DNA from: Embleya scabrispora
Lineage (GTDB): Bacteria; Actinomycetota; Actinomycetes; Streptomycetales; Streptomycetaceae
Direction: 5' to 3'
Assembly (NCBI RefSeq): GCF_002024165.1
Contig: NZ_MWQN01000003.1
Location: forward strand, 1,054,001-1,118,000
Length of the DNA: 64,000 nt
How positions within the stretch are numbered: the first letter of the stretch is position 1; each line of letters begins with the position of its first letter. The translations under genes were made by a program, and so were the position numbers. The notes under the pieces were generated by a model, which did no database searches, was not told where the DNA came from, and saw only the letters and a list, made by a program, of their open reading frames with translations. Positions 11,080 to 20,064 of this stretch are shown piece after piece.

Positions 11080-11760
11080 CTACTCCGGGGGCAGCAGGTG
11101 GGCGAAGACGACCACGTTGTCCTTGTAGTCCTTGGCCTTGCGGTCGTAGGTGCCGCCGCAGGTGATCAGCCGCAGTTGGGCGTCCCGGGTCTTCCCGTAC
11201 ACCCGCTCGTCGGGGAAGTCGTCCTTCGGGAACGCCTCGACCGAGTCGATCGCGAACTTGGCCACGCTGCCGTCGGCGCGCGAGATCTCCACGGTGTCGC
11301 CGGACTTGAGGCTGCCGAGTCCCCAGAAGACGGCGGGGCCCGTCATGGTGTCGACGTGGCCGAGCACGAGCGCGTTGCCCCGGGAGCCGGGGGCGACGCC
11401 GTCCTCGTACCAGCCGGCCAGGTTGGGGTTGCCCGCGGGCGGGACGTCCAGGACCCCGGAGGAGTTCAGGCCGAGGCCGACGAACGGGGCGTCGACCTTG
11501 ATCCGGGGGATCTTGATCCGCACCGGCGCCGAGCGTTTCATCGCCGATACACCCTCGGCGGCCGGGCTCGACGAGGCGCTCGGTTGCGCGGCGGCGGGCA
11601 CCGGTCGCGGTGGCGGGCCCGAGTCGCCGCTCAGGTCGTGCTTGATCATCAGGGCGCCCAGGAGGATCGCCACCGCGGCGATCAGCATCAGTCGAGCGCC
11701 GCTGACGCGGCGCGGCGCGGCGGGCTCGGACGTCTCGGTGGGCGGGGCCGGGTCGAACAA
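11080..11760 (-). CDS. sortase-family transpeptidase (class E/F-like, membrane-anchored)
   Basis: A 226-residue sortase. One N-terminal membrane segment (LMLIAAVAILLGALMI, near residues 24-40) is followed by a Pro/Ala/Ser-rich spacer and the sortase barrel. The catalytic histidine is in LGHVDTMTGP and the cysteine in LITCGGTYDR; the TCGG form is typical of actinobacterial class E/F sortases. It would cleave a C-terminal sorting signal and attach the protein to the cell wall. The neighbouring gene (11908-12312) encodes a likely substrate. Family is firm; the class is less certain. Confidence 0.9.
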   Translation of the reverse strand: MFDPAPPTETSEPAAPRRVSGARLMLIAAVAILLGALMIKHDLSGDSGPPPRPVPAAAQPSASSSPAAEGVSAMKRSAPVRIKIPRIKVDAPFVGLGLNSSGVLDVPPAGNPNLAGWYEDGVAPGSRGNALVLGHVDTMTGPAVFWGLGSLKSGDTVEISRADGSVAKFAIDSVEAFPKDDFPDERVYGKTRDAQLRLITCGGTYDRKAKDYKDNVVVFAHLLPPE

Positions 11761-11907
11761 GACGATGCCTCTTTCCTGGCCGGAGGGTGCCTGGGCCGGG
11801 TTCCGGGGGGAACCGGCGGGTCGGGGGCCGGGGCGGGGACGACGTCACCGTGGCCACCGCCCCGGAAGGGTGGTGGCCACGGCGGGTGTTGTCCGGGGCG
11901 GGACGGG

Positions 11908-12312
11908 TCAGGCCCGGGCCGCCGAGACGGCGGGGCGACGACGCAGCGCGTAGACGCCGACGCCGACACCACCCGCGATCAGGGCCGCACCGGTGCCGAG
12001 CGCGGCACCGTCGTCGAGGAAGGAGCCGCCGATGCCGGTGTGCACGCCGCCGTGCGGGCTCTTGTGCTCCTTCCAGGACTTCTCGTGCGAGCCGCCTTCG
12101 CCGCCCTTGTCCTCGCTGGACTCGCCGCCCTTTTCGGGCGTCCACTTTCCTTCACCGGACCAGGACTTCTCCTGCCCGCCGTTCCCGGGGGCCGAGGGGG
12201 CGCTGTCCGGCTTCACCGGCGCCGGGACATCGGCGTAGGCGGCCGGAACCGCCAGGGTCAGAGCAGCGAAGCCGAGGACCGAACCGGCGACGAGAGCGCG
12301 TGCACGACGCAT
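11908..12312 (-). CDS. secreted cell-wall protein with C-terminal membrane anchor (likely sortase substrate)
   Basis: A 134-residue protein with a clear signal peptide ending near AYADVPAP. A low-complexity Gly/Lys/Glu/Ser middle follows (GGESSEDKGGEG region), then a C-terminal sorting-like signal: HTGIGGS, a hydrophobic segment ALIAGGVGVGVYAL and the basic tail RRR. No LPxTG is present; HTG may be a variant site. The ATG at 12312 has GGAAGG upstream. It is transcribed just ahead of the sortase gene, so the two are likely partners. This partnership is inferred. Confidence 0.8.
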   Translation of the reverse strand: MRRARALVAGSVLGFAALTLAVPAAYADVPAPVKPDSAPSAPGNGGQEKSWSGEGKWTPEKGGESSEDKGGEGGSHEKSWKEHKSPHGGVHTGIGGSFLDDGAALGTGAALIAGGVGVGVYALRRRPAVSAARA

Positions 12313-12575
12313 CGTGGTATTCCTTCCGGCGCTCGCGAACTGCCGACGGGCATCGGCAACGGGGATCGGCGAGACGCCTTCACCACCTTCGAACGGCGCC
12401 GGCGACCCCGCGACCCGCGTGACTGCATTCGGGGCCGCGCTCTGGGCCTGCCGGGCGGATATCCCGACCGGCTTCACCCCCGGGGAGCAGTCGCATGTTT
12501 AGCCCATGGTGATCATGGATGACGTTCCGTAGTCGGGGCCGGTTCCATGGGTCGGTCGGGTCGGATGGGGCTCGA

Positions 12576-13610
12576 TCAGGCCGGGACGGTGCACTCGAAC
12601 ATGTGCAGCGAGGGGTTCACCGCGCGCACGTCCCGGCCGCGCAGGCCCGCCTGCTCGATCAGGGTCAGCAGGCTGTCCTTGGTGTGCTTGCGGCCGCCGA
12701 CGTTGAGCAGCAGCAGGAGGTCCATCGCCGCGGTGAAGCGCATCGAGGCGGTCTCGTCGACCAGGTTCTCGATGACCGCGACCCGGGCGCCGGGCGCGGC
12801 CGCGGCGACGATGTTGCGCAGCGTGCGGAGCGTGCTGTCGTCGTCCCATTCGAGGATGTTCTTCACGATGTACAGGTCCGCCCGGACGCCGATGTCGACC
12901 CGGCAGTCCCCGCCCACCAGGGTTGCCCGGTCGGCGAGTTCGCCGCCGTCGCGCAGCCGGCGATCCGCCGAGGCGACCACGCCGGGCAGGTCGAGCAGGG
13001 TGCCGCGCAGGGTGGGGTTGCGCTCCAGGAGGGTGGCCAGGACCAGGCCCTGGCCGCCGCCGATGTCGGCGACGGTGTCCACGCCGGTCAGGTCGAGCGC
13101 CGCGGTGACGTCCTGGGCGGAGGTCCGGCTGGACTGGGTCATCGCCCGATCGAGCGCGGCGGCCGACTCGGGGGCGTCCTCGTGCAGGTAGTCGAAGAAC
13201 TGCTTGCCGTGCAGTTCGGGGAAGACGCTGCCGCCGGAGCGCACCGCGCGGTCCAGGTGCGGCCAGGCCTCCCAGGTCCACGGCTCGGTGGTCCACAGCG
13301 CCACGTCCCGCATGCTGCGGGGTGCGTCCGCGCGCAGCAGGCGGGAGGCCTCGGTGTGCGTGTAGCGGCCGTCGGGTTCCTCGGCGAAGACGCCCTGGCA
13401 GGCGAGTGCGCGCAGCAGGCGGTGCAGGGCCCCGGGGTGCGCGGACACCGCGCGGGCCAGGTCCGCGACGGTCGCCGGGGTCTCGCCCAGCGCGTCGGGC
13501 AGGCCCAGGCGCAGCGCGGCTCGGAGCGCGCCGGCGGACATCGCGCCGAACGCCAGCTCGCGCAGCCGGGTGGCCGCCTGCGGAGTACGGGTCACGTCGG
13601 TTTCGGTCAT
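12576..13610 (-). CDS. SAM-dependent O-methyltransferase (family 2)
   Basis: A 344-residue methyltransferase of the TcmO/DnrK-like O-methyltransferase family. The N-terminal dimerisation/winged-helix domain contains LRAALRLGLPDALGE; the SAM-binding loop is VADIGGGQGLVLATLL; the later RADLYIVKNILEWDDD segment is typical of the family. The ATG at 13610 has GAGAGG upstream. Such enzymes methylate phenolic polyketides, so it could decorate the nearby pigment, but it lies outside the conserved whiE set and its substrate is unknown. Confidence 0.88.
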   Translation of the reverse strand: MTETDVTRTPQAATRLRELAFGAMSAGALRAALRLGLPDALGETPATVADLARAVSAHPGALHRLLRALACQGVFAEEPDGRYTHTEASRLLRADAPRSMRDVALWTTEPWTWEAWPHLDRAVRSGGSVFPELHGKQFFDYLHEDAPESAAALDRAMTQSSRTSAQDVTAALDLTGVDTVADIGGGQGLVLATLLERNPTLRGTLLDLPGVVASADRRLRDGGELADRATLVGGDCRVDIGVRADLYIVKNILEWDDDSTLRTLRNIVAAAAPGARVAVIENLVDETASMRFTAAMDLLLLLNVGGRKHTKDSLLTLIEQAGLRGRDVRAVNPSLHMFECTVPA

Positions 13611-13849
13611 GCTGATCGCCTCTCGACCGCTGGAACACCCCGAGCATCCGGCGGGCTCGATCGAATCGGCCCGCTCGTCGACGTCCCGGCGGTCCGCACC
13701 GGGGCTGGAACGACTGTGACCCACACTCGGCGCCATCCCGCCGAGGCGCGGCCGATCGACGCGAACTCTCGCCCGGGAGTCATCCGGATGGCCCCACACG
13801 GGCGCCGGCGGGCGGACGGCCCGGGGTACCTGCTCGCGTCTGCGGGGTG

Positions 13850-15021
13850 TTACGGGACCTCGCGGAGGGCCAGGAGGAGTTCGCGGGCGGTCAGGGCGGC
13901 TTGGAGTCGGAGGGTGACCTCGGGGTCGAGGGGGTCGGCGCCGATGAGTTCGCGGATCCGGCCGATCCGGTAGCCGACCGAGTTGCGGTGCAGGTGCAGC
14001 AGCTCGGCGACCGCGGCGCGGCTGCCGTTGGTGGCCGGCCACGCGCTGAGGGTTGCCACCCATCCCTCACGTTCCTGGATCGGGCCCAGGTGTTGGTCCA
14101 CGAACGCCTGGAGTCGGGCCGACGGCACGCCGAACAGCAGTTGGGCCGGGCCGAGCCTGGAGAACATCGGCTGGACCTCGCCGGGGCGGCGGCGCAGCAG
14201 GCCGAGGACGGTCTCCGCGACGCGGAAGGAGCGGGCCGTCCCGCGCGGGTCGCTGACCGTGGGGCCGGCCGCGGCCGGTACGGGGACGTCGCCGACCATG
14301 CCCTGGAGCCGGATGCGGATTCGGCTGATCTCGCGTTCGACGTTGCCGGAGAGCACCGTGAGGCCCAGTTCGCCCTCCTGGCACCGGCATCTCCAGCCAG
14401 GACAGCGCGGTGGTCCGGGTGCGCTGGTTGGGTCCGGAGTAGGCGAAGACGACGGCGCGGTGCGGGCGGTCCAGGCGCAGGCCGAACCGGGCGGCGGTGC
14501 GCGTGACATCGCCCAGGTTGCGCAGCGCGCCGTAGCGCGGCTCGTCGATCAGCCGACCCGCGGTCTCGGCGGTCGCGGTGGCCATCCGCGTCCCGCCGGA
14601 TCGCCTCGATCGCCACCGCCGTCACCGCGGCGCGCGGCAGCGGCTCGTCGTCGGGGGCGCCGTCCGGCTCGCCCAACAGCAGTAGCCCGAACCGGCGTTG
14701 GGTGACCCGTACGGGCAACGCCGAGGCCCGCCGGCCCTCGTCGCAGGTGACCTCGACCACGCGGTCCTCGACGAACACGTGGGCCACCGCGACCGGGGTC
14801 ATCGACTCGGTGCCGTCGTCGGTCGCGGCGAGCACACCACCGTGCACGCCCACCAGTCGGGCGGTGCGCCCGGTGCGCCCGGCCGGGGCTCGCAGGATCG
14901 CGAGCCGGCCGTCGCCGGAGAGGGCGAGGACGTTCAGCTCACGCTCGAACACCTCGGCCCGGTCCGGCACCGAGGTCCGGGTTTCCGGAACTTCCGCCTT
15001 GTCGATCATGGATTTCCGCAC
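13850..15021 (-). pseudogene. PucR-family transcriptional regulator, split by two frameshifts
   Basis: Three reading frames together give one PucR/CdaR-like regulator. The N-terminal sensor part runs from 15021 (or ATG 15009) to about 14586; the middle part, from about 14585 to 14381, contains EPRYGALRNLGD; the C-terminal part, from about 14380, contains the PucR helix-turn-helix (LHLHRNSVGYRIGRIREL) and ends at 13850. Both breaks act as one extra base on the coding strand: a G at 14586 and a C at 14381; removing each restores the family alignment (EMPV-QEGELG at the second). It may be a decayed gene or carry sequence errors. It diverges from the M20 amidohydrolase gene, which it might have controlled. 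Confidence 0.8.
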
Positions 15022-15101
15022 CTTGGCCGGTCGTTGTCACGCGGAACGGGTACTTCGTTCGGTCACTTCCCGTTACGTCCGTCGTGGGGCAGGATGCGCC
15101 C

Positions 15102-16292
15102 ATGCGAGCCTTCGACCTCGCGGCGTCCGCAAAGGCCGCCGCCCAGGCGGCGGTGGACGCCGCCGCACCGGATCTGGTTGCACTCAGTCACCGTCTGCAC
15201 GCCCATCCCGAACTCGGCTTCGCCGAGGAGCGCGCCTGCGGATGGTTGGGTGAGCAGTTGACCGAACACGGCTTCACCGTCACCGCGGGCGTGGGCGAGT
15301 TGCCGACCGCCTTCGTCGCCGAGCGCGGCGAGGGGCCGCTGGTGCTCGGGATCTGCGCGGAGTACGACGCGCTGCCGGGGATCGGGCACGCGTGCGGGCA
15401 CAACGTGATCGCGTCCGCTGCGGTCACCGCCGCGCTGGCGCTGGGCGCGGTGGCCGACGACCTGGGCGTGACCGTACGGGTGTTGGGCACCCCCGCCGAG
15501 GAGAACGGCGGGGGCAAGGTGCTGATGCTGGAGCGCGGCGTGTTCGCCGGGGTGCACGCGGCGATGATGGTGCACCCGTCGCCCCGGGAGCGGCTCGATC
15601 CGACCTGCCTGGCCCGTGCGCAACTGCACGTCGAGTACGACGGCCGGGCCGCGCACGCGTCGGCCTGTCCGGAGGACGGGGTCAACGCGGCCGACGCGCT
15701 GACCGTCGCGCAGGTGGCGATCGGGCTGCTGCGCCAGCACATGACGCCGGATCAGCGGGTGCACGGGATCACCACCACCGGCGGGCAGGTGCCGAACGTG
15801 ATCCCCGAGCACACCGAGGCCGACTACTACGTCCGCGCCGCCACGTTGGCCGGGGTGACCGACCTGGAGGAGCGGGTGCGCGATTGTTTCCGGGCGGGTG
15901 CGGTGGCCACCCGGTCGCGGTTGACGCTGTCCTCGACCTCGCCCGCGTACTCGGAATTCCGGCACGACCCGGGTCTGTTGGCGGCGTACGAGCGCAACGC
16001 ACTGGTGGCGGGGCGGGAGTTCCCGACGGTGACCGCCGAGGACGACCGGCAGGCCGGGTCCACCGACATGGCCAACGTGTCGCTGGCGATCCCGTCCATC
16101 CAGCCGCTGGTCTCCATCGACTCCGGCGATGTGGGGCTGCACCAGGCCGAGTTCGCCGCGTATGCCGCCCGGCCGGCCGCGGATCGGGCGCTGCTGGAGG
16201 GCGGTCTGGCGATGGCGTGGACGTGCGTGGACGCCGCGTTGGACGAGGGTCTGCGCGCGCGGCTGCTCGCGGGGGCGACGGCCGGGGGTTGA
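15102..16292 (+). CDS. M20D-family amidohydrolase (AbgA/AbgB-like)
   Basis: A 396-residue zinc amidohydrolase of the M20 family, closest in motif to aminobenzoyl-glutamate-type amidohydrolases. AEYDALPGIGHACGHN carries the metal-binding residues; the dimerisation domain and a later GGQVPNVIPEHTEADYYVR segment follow. It would remove an acyl or amide group from a small amino acid conjugate. The ATG at 15102 has AGGA upstream; an in-frame GTG at 15084 is less likely. A strong terminator follows at 16299. It diverges from the broken PucR gene. Confidence 0.88.
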   Translation: MRAFDLAASAKAAAQAAVDAAAPDLVALSHRLHAHPELGFAEERACGWLGEQLTEHGFTVTAGVGELPTAFVAERGEGPLVLGICAEYDALPGIGHACGHNVIASAAVTAALALGAVADDLGVTVRVLGTPAEENGGGKVLMLERGVFAGVHAAMMVHPSPRERLDPTCLARAQLHVEYDGRAAHASACPEDGVNAADALTVAQVAIGLLRQHMTPDQRVHGITTTGGQVPNVIPEHTEADYYVRAATLAGVTDLEERVRDCFRAGAVATRSRLTLSSTSPAYSEFRHDPGLLAAYERNALVAGREFPTVTAEDDRQAGSTDMANVSLAIPSIQPLVSIDSGDVGLHQAEFAAYAARPAADRALLEGGLAMAWTCVDAALDEGLRARLLAGATAGG

Positions 16293-16298
16293 CCCGCC

Positions 16299-16331
16299 GA
16301 CGGGCTCCGGGGGGAACACCCGGAGCCCGTC
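16299..16331. terminator. terminator after M20 amidohydrolase
   Basis: A perfect 13-bp stem (GACGGGCTCCGGG and its complement) with a seven-base loop, six bases after the stop codon of the amidohydrolase. Confidence 0.8.
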
Positions 16332-16442
16332 CGCCGTGGTCGGGCCGGCGTGCGCGGTCACGCGTCGGCGACGGTCACCGGCAGTGCCGCGAGGTAGGCG
16401 CCCGCGTTGCGCCGGGTCTCGGTCACCGCTGTCCCCGCCGAA

Positions 16443-16960
16443 CTTCTGTGGCCGCCGAGGTACCGCCGGGCGCGCGGGGCGTGTTGGTCCTGCCCTACCT
16501 CGAGGGCGAGCGCGCGCCGCGCTGGAACCGCGAGTTGCGCGGCGAGGTGTTCGGACCGACCTCGGGCAGCGGACCGGGTGAACCGGCCCGGGCCGTCCTG
16601 GAGGGCACCGCGTACGGCCTCGCGCACATCGCAACGAATCTGGCCCGCGGGGAGTTCGCCTGGACACCCTGGTGTGCGCCGGCTCGCCCGCGCGCAGCCG
16701 GCTGTGGTGCTCGATCGAGGCCTCGGTACGGGGGGTTCCGGTCGAGGTGCCCGCCGAGACGGACCTGGCCGCGTACGGCGCGGCCCTGGCCGCCGGCGCC
16801 GGCGCGCGCTGGTGGCCCGCGCCCGGCCCCGAGCCCCACCCCGAGTACGCGGCCGGACCGCGCCGCTTCCTCGACCTCGGCGACGCCGCCCAAGGGCGCG
16901 CGTCCGCCGTGGCCGTCCCTACCCCACCGCTCCGAGAAGACGAGGCGGCCGCGGCGCCGA
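16443..16960 (+). pseudogene. FGGY-family carbohydrate kinase remnant (C-terminal part)
   Basis: The translation VLPYLEGERAPRWN, then a segment with EGTAYGLAHI, is the C-terminal FGGY kinase fold; it breaks near 16650 and resumes in another frame with GSPARSRLWCSIEASVRGVP and AAYGAALAAGAGARWW. The N-terminal ATP-binding half is absent, there is no start codon with a ribosome site, and at least one frameshift is present. It is a dead fragment of a xylulokinase/gluconokinase-type gene. Confidence 0.72.
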
Positions 16961-17018
16961 TCCGCGTCGGTGCGGATCGGCGCTTCGGCCCGGATGGATC
17001 GATGGATGGATCTGCGGA

Positions 17019-18944
17019 TCAGCCGATCAGCGTCCACGCCGGGAACACGCCGTTGGCGTCCTGGCGGCTGTGCAGGACCTGACCGCGCGGGTCGACGATG
17101 AGCAGTTCCACCCGGCCGTCGCGGTCCACCGCGGCAGCCGGCGTACCGACCTGGAAGCCGCCCCGGTTGACCCAGGCACCGAATACGTTGTTCGGCGTGC
17201 TCTGGCGGGTGTAGCTCACGCCACCGCTTCGGTTGCGGGCCATCAGCACGATCCGCCCGGTGCCGTCGGTGACCGCGGCGGGCTCGCCGATTCCGGACTG
17301 GCCGCTGCCGACGACCGTGGATCCGGGCCAGCCGCCGCCGGGGGCGGTCTGGAAGCGGACCGCGACCTCGGCAGTACCCTGCTGGCGGTAGAACAGCTCG
17401 ATCCGGCCGTCCTGGTCCCGGGCCGGCATCGGGCGACTCGCGGGCACCACGACCGGGAAGGTGGTGTTCGTGGTCATCGCGCCGTTGGGCGTGGACTGGT
17501 ACCAGTGCAGGACGTGGTCAACGGTCGGCGCGAACAGCTCGATCCGGCCGTCGGCGGTGACGATCGCCGTGGGCGGGCCCTGGATGCTCGAACCGCCCAT
17601 GTCGGCCCAACCGCTCCAGACACCGTTGATCTGGGTCTGCCAGCGCGAGCTGATCCCGCCGCCGGCGTTGCGGACGAACAACTGGAGTCGGCCGTCCGCG
17701 TTGGCGATCACCGCCGGCACGCTCACCAGGAGCGCGTTGGCGCCGCCGTTGGGGTTGCCGAGGGCACCCCAGGCCCAGCCACCGCCGCCGAGTTGGAAGC
17801 GGGTGACGATCTCGCCGGTGTCCCGCCGCTGGCCGAAGACCTCGAGGCGGCCGTCCTCGTCCGCCGCGACGGTCAGGCCCGCGTCCAGCGGTCCGCCGGG
17901 GTTGCCGTGGGTGACCGGCCCGCTCCACGCCAAGGCGTCGTCCTGCGACCATTCCAGCAGGTCGCCACTCTGGACGACGAACGCGCGCAGCCGACCGGCC
18001 GAGTCCGGGCCGATCCAGTTCGTACCGCGCTGCGAGCGCGGGTATTCGCGGCTCGACCACTCCTCGTACTGGGTCAGGTCGGTACCCACCAACACACTGT
18101 CGTGGGCGATGTACACGTTGGCCGTGGCCCACTTGGCGGCCTTCTCGGCGGGCGAGAGGTTCACCGGCATGTTGGTGATGTTGTAGTCGCGGTAGCGATC
18201 CAACAACACCCGGTTGTTGGTCGCGCCGTACGCGATGTAGGCGGCCTCGCCGAACCGGGCGGCGGCCACGTGGTCGGCGTGGTCGTGGAACAGGTTCGGG
18301 TCGGGCGCGGTGTCCTGGATGCGCACCGAGGTGGCGCCGAGCGTGCTCAGCAGTTCCCGCAACACGTTGATCAGGTCGGCCCTGGTGTAACTCTGCGGCC
18401 AGACCACCCCGGCCGCCTGGCCGTTGACCCGAATGGTCTGGAGCGAGGTCTCGGTGCCCGCGAACAGGCCCTCCAGCGAGCCGGTCGGCGAGCCGAGCCC
18501 GTCCGGCAGGCTGAGGAAGATCAGATGCACGTCGGGCCGTTGCTTGAGCGCGAACTTCTGCACGGTGTGGCCGAGTACGGTGACCGCGGTCGCATCCCAG
18601 CACCCCGCCGGTCCGGCCGCGGCACCGTCGCAACCGCTCACCCCGGCCATCTGCGCGTAGGCGGCGAGTACGCCGGCCTGCCGTTCGGCCGTGTACGCGG
18701 CCGCGTCGTCGCCGGTCTTGAAGCCCTGACCCGCGGTCAGATAGATGGTGGTGGTGGATATCCCGGCGGAAAGTCCCACCTGGATGTCCGGGTTCATGAA
18801 CAGCAGGTCGTCGTCCTCGTGCGCGACGATCTGTACGAAGTGCGACGCGAGTGGCGCCGTGAGTGACGAGTGCGACGAATCCGAGATCACTTCGTCGGCG
18901 GGCACGCTCGGCCGAAGCTCGGTGGGTATGCGACGTATGTGCAC
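17019..18944 (-). CDS. PIG-L family deacetylase with C-terminal lectin-like beta-propeller
   Basis: A 641-residue protein in two parts. Residues about 35-290 form a PIG-L/LmbE zinc deacetylase: AHEDDDLLF holds the first zinc ligands and HDHADHVAAARF the second set. The rest is a run of about seven repeats with (D/A)-G-R-(I/L)-(E/Q)-L-F cores, such as DEDGRLEVFGQ and DQDGRIELFYR, as in PLL/tectonin-like propellers that bind sugars. It would N-deacetylate an amino-sugar conjugate, with the propeller tethering it to glycans. The start is a GTG at 18944 with AAAGGGG upstream. No clear signal peptide was seen, though secretion is usual in this family. Confidence 0.87.
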   Translation of the reverse strand: MHIRRIPTELRPSVPADEVISDSSHSSLTAPLASHFVQIVAHEDDDLLFMNPDIQVGLSAGISTTTIYLTAGQGFKTGDDAAAYTAERQAGVLAAYAQMAGVSGCDGAAAGPAGCWDATAVTVLGHTVQKFALKQRPDVHLIFLSLPDGLGSPTGSLEGLFAGTETSLQTIRVNGQAAGVVWPQSYTRADLINVLRELLSTLGATSVRIQDTAPDPNLFHDHADHVAAARFGEAAYIAYGATNNRVLLDRYRDYNITNMPVNLSPAEKAAKWATANVYIAHDSVLVGTDLTQYEEWSSREYPRSQRGTNWIGPDSAGRLRAFVVQSGDLLEWSQDDALAWSGPVTHGNPGGPLDAGLTVAADEDGRLEVFGQRRDTGEIVTRFQLGGGGWAWGALGNPNGGANALLVSVPAVIANADGRLQLFVRNAGGGISSRWQTQINGVWSGWADMGGSSIQGPPTAIVTADGRIELFAPTVDHVLHWYQSTPNGAMTTNTTFPVVVPASRPMPARDQDGRIELFYRQQGTAEVAVRFQTAPGGGWPGSTVVGSGQSGIGEPAAVTDGTGRIVLMARNRSGGVSYTRQSTPNNVFGAWVNRGGFQVGTPAAAVDRDGRVELLIVDPRGQVLHSRQDANGVFPAWTLIG

Positions 18945-19242
18945 TGAACCCCTTTAGGAGAGAGACGCCGTTCACGGCATGCCGACTGCCATCGGAGCGA
19001 AGAGCCGCCTACCCGGCCCGGCGCGCGGAAGCCCGACACACGAGGCCTCCCGCACCACCGATCCAGGGCATGCGCGATCACGGCTGTTTTGCACCCCCAC
19101 CTGCGGAAACCCTGTGCAGACCGGCCCCCCAGGCGGTTGATCGTCGGATCGTACCCGGCTCCGCCGACGAGCGCTCGCATTCCTCGCACAGCAGTGCGCC
19201 GGCGGCCGCGCGGCGCGCGGCTCCGACCACACGGCGTCAGGC
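18945..19242. other. non-coding stretch upstream of PIG-L gene
   Basis: About 300 bases with no convincing gene. It contains the ribosome site and presumably the promoter of the PIG-L gene at its left end and the 3' side of the aldo/keto reductase remnant at its right. No clear terminator or repeat was seen. Confidence 0.4.
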
Positions 19243-19560
19243 TCACTCGTGTCGCGAAACCGGTTGCGGATAGGGCGAATCGGCCGGATCGGCGTCGGCG
19301 CCGGGGCGTACCAACGCATCCAGGCGAGCCGGCGTGGACGAGGTCGACGTCACTTCGCAGGCGCCGAGTTGTGATGTCAGTTGGTCCGGGGTACGCGGGC
19401 CGAGGATGGCGGAGGTCACCTGCGGGTGGGCCAGGTCGAAGGCGAGGACCAACTCGGGCAGGCTGCACCCGGCTTCGTGGGCAATCGCGGCGAACTCCTC
19501 GACCAGGGCCGTCTTCGCGGCACGGATCGTGCTGTCGGCGTGGTCGAAATGCCCCGCAGT
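19243..19560 (-). pseudogene. aldo/keto reductase remnant (C-terminal third)
   Basis: The leftward frame reads like the end of an aldo/keto reductase: AGHFDHADSTIRAAKT, then SLPELVLAFDLAHPQVTSA, then ILGPRTPDQLTSQL, a family hallmark. Upstream of about 19560 the homology stops abruptly and the opposite strand carries a different truncated gene. The barrel start and the catalytic tetrad are missing, so it cannot be active. Confidence 0.72.
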
Positions 19561-19564
19561 GCGC

Positions 19565-19996
19565 ACCGCGCGCGAGTCAGGCGAAACCGAGGCGTTGCCC
19601 GAAGCGGTGGTGGCCGAGGGTTCGGCGGCCGTGTGGACCATGCAGGTCAGCGGACACGACGCGGAGGGCGGGCCGTTCGTCACCGCGATGTTCACCTACG
19701 CGGGCGGCGTCGGCGCGCGGGCCGGCAAACCCGGGCTGTCCACCACGTCGTACCCCACCGGCGTGTCCGCCGCACCGCTCGAGGTGGTCGACGCGTCGGC
19801 GCCGATTCGTTTCCTGCGCAGGGAACTTCGACGCGGTTCGGGCGGACTCGGCGCGCGGGAGGGCGGGATGGGACAGACCATCGAGTCCACCGTCGACTCG
19901 CCGTCGCCGTGGGTGCTCAACGCGGTCGCCGGCCGGCCGGCGCGCGGCCCCTACACCCCCAAGGCCGAGGCAATCACCCGCCTGCGCGATCGCTGA
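19565..19996 (+). pseudogene. hydantoinase B/oxoprolinase remnant (C-terminal part)
   Basis: The rightward frame matches the C-terminal region of the HyuB family: MFTYAGGVGARAGKPGLS, TSYPTGVSAAPLEVVDASAP, RFLRRELRRGSGGLG and GMGQTIES. The family is about 500-600 residues long and only the last 140 or so remain. No start codon with a ribosome site is present. The 5' truncation lies at the same place as that of the aldo/keto reductase on the other strand. Confidence 0.72.
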
Positions 19997-20064
19997 CGGA
20001 GGGGTTACGCACGTGCGGGCCGTCGGCGCGGTGGTCGGCGGCCCGCTGGGGATCGGCGCGGACG

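Noticed and set aside
16358-16430. Possible minus-strand gene tail (RRNAGAYLAALPVTVADA)
   Set aside because: It looks like a protein end, but only about 20 residues are readable and no family could be assigned; upstream it runs into the FGGY remnant.
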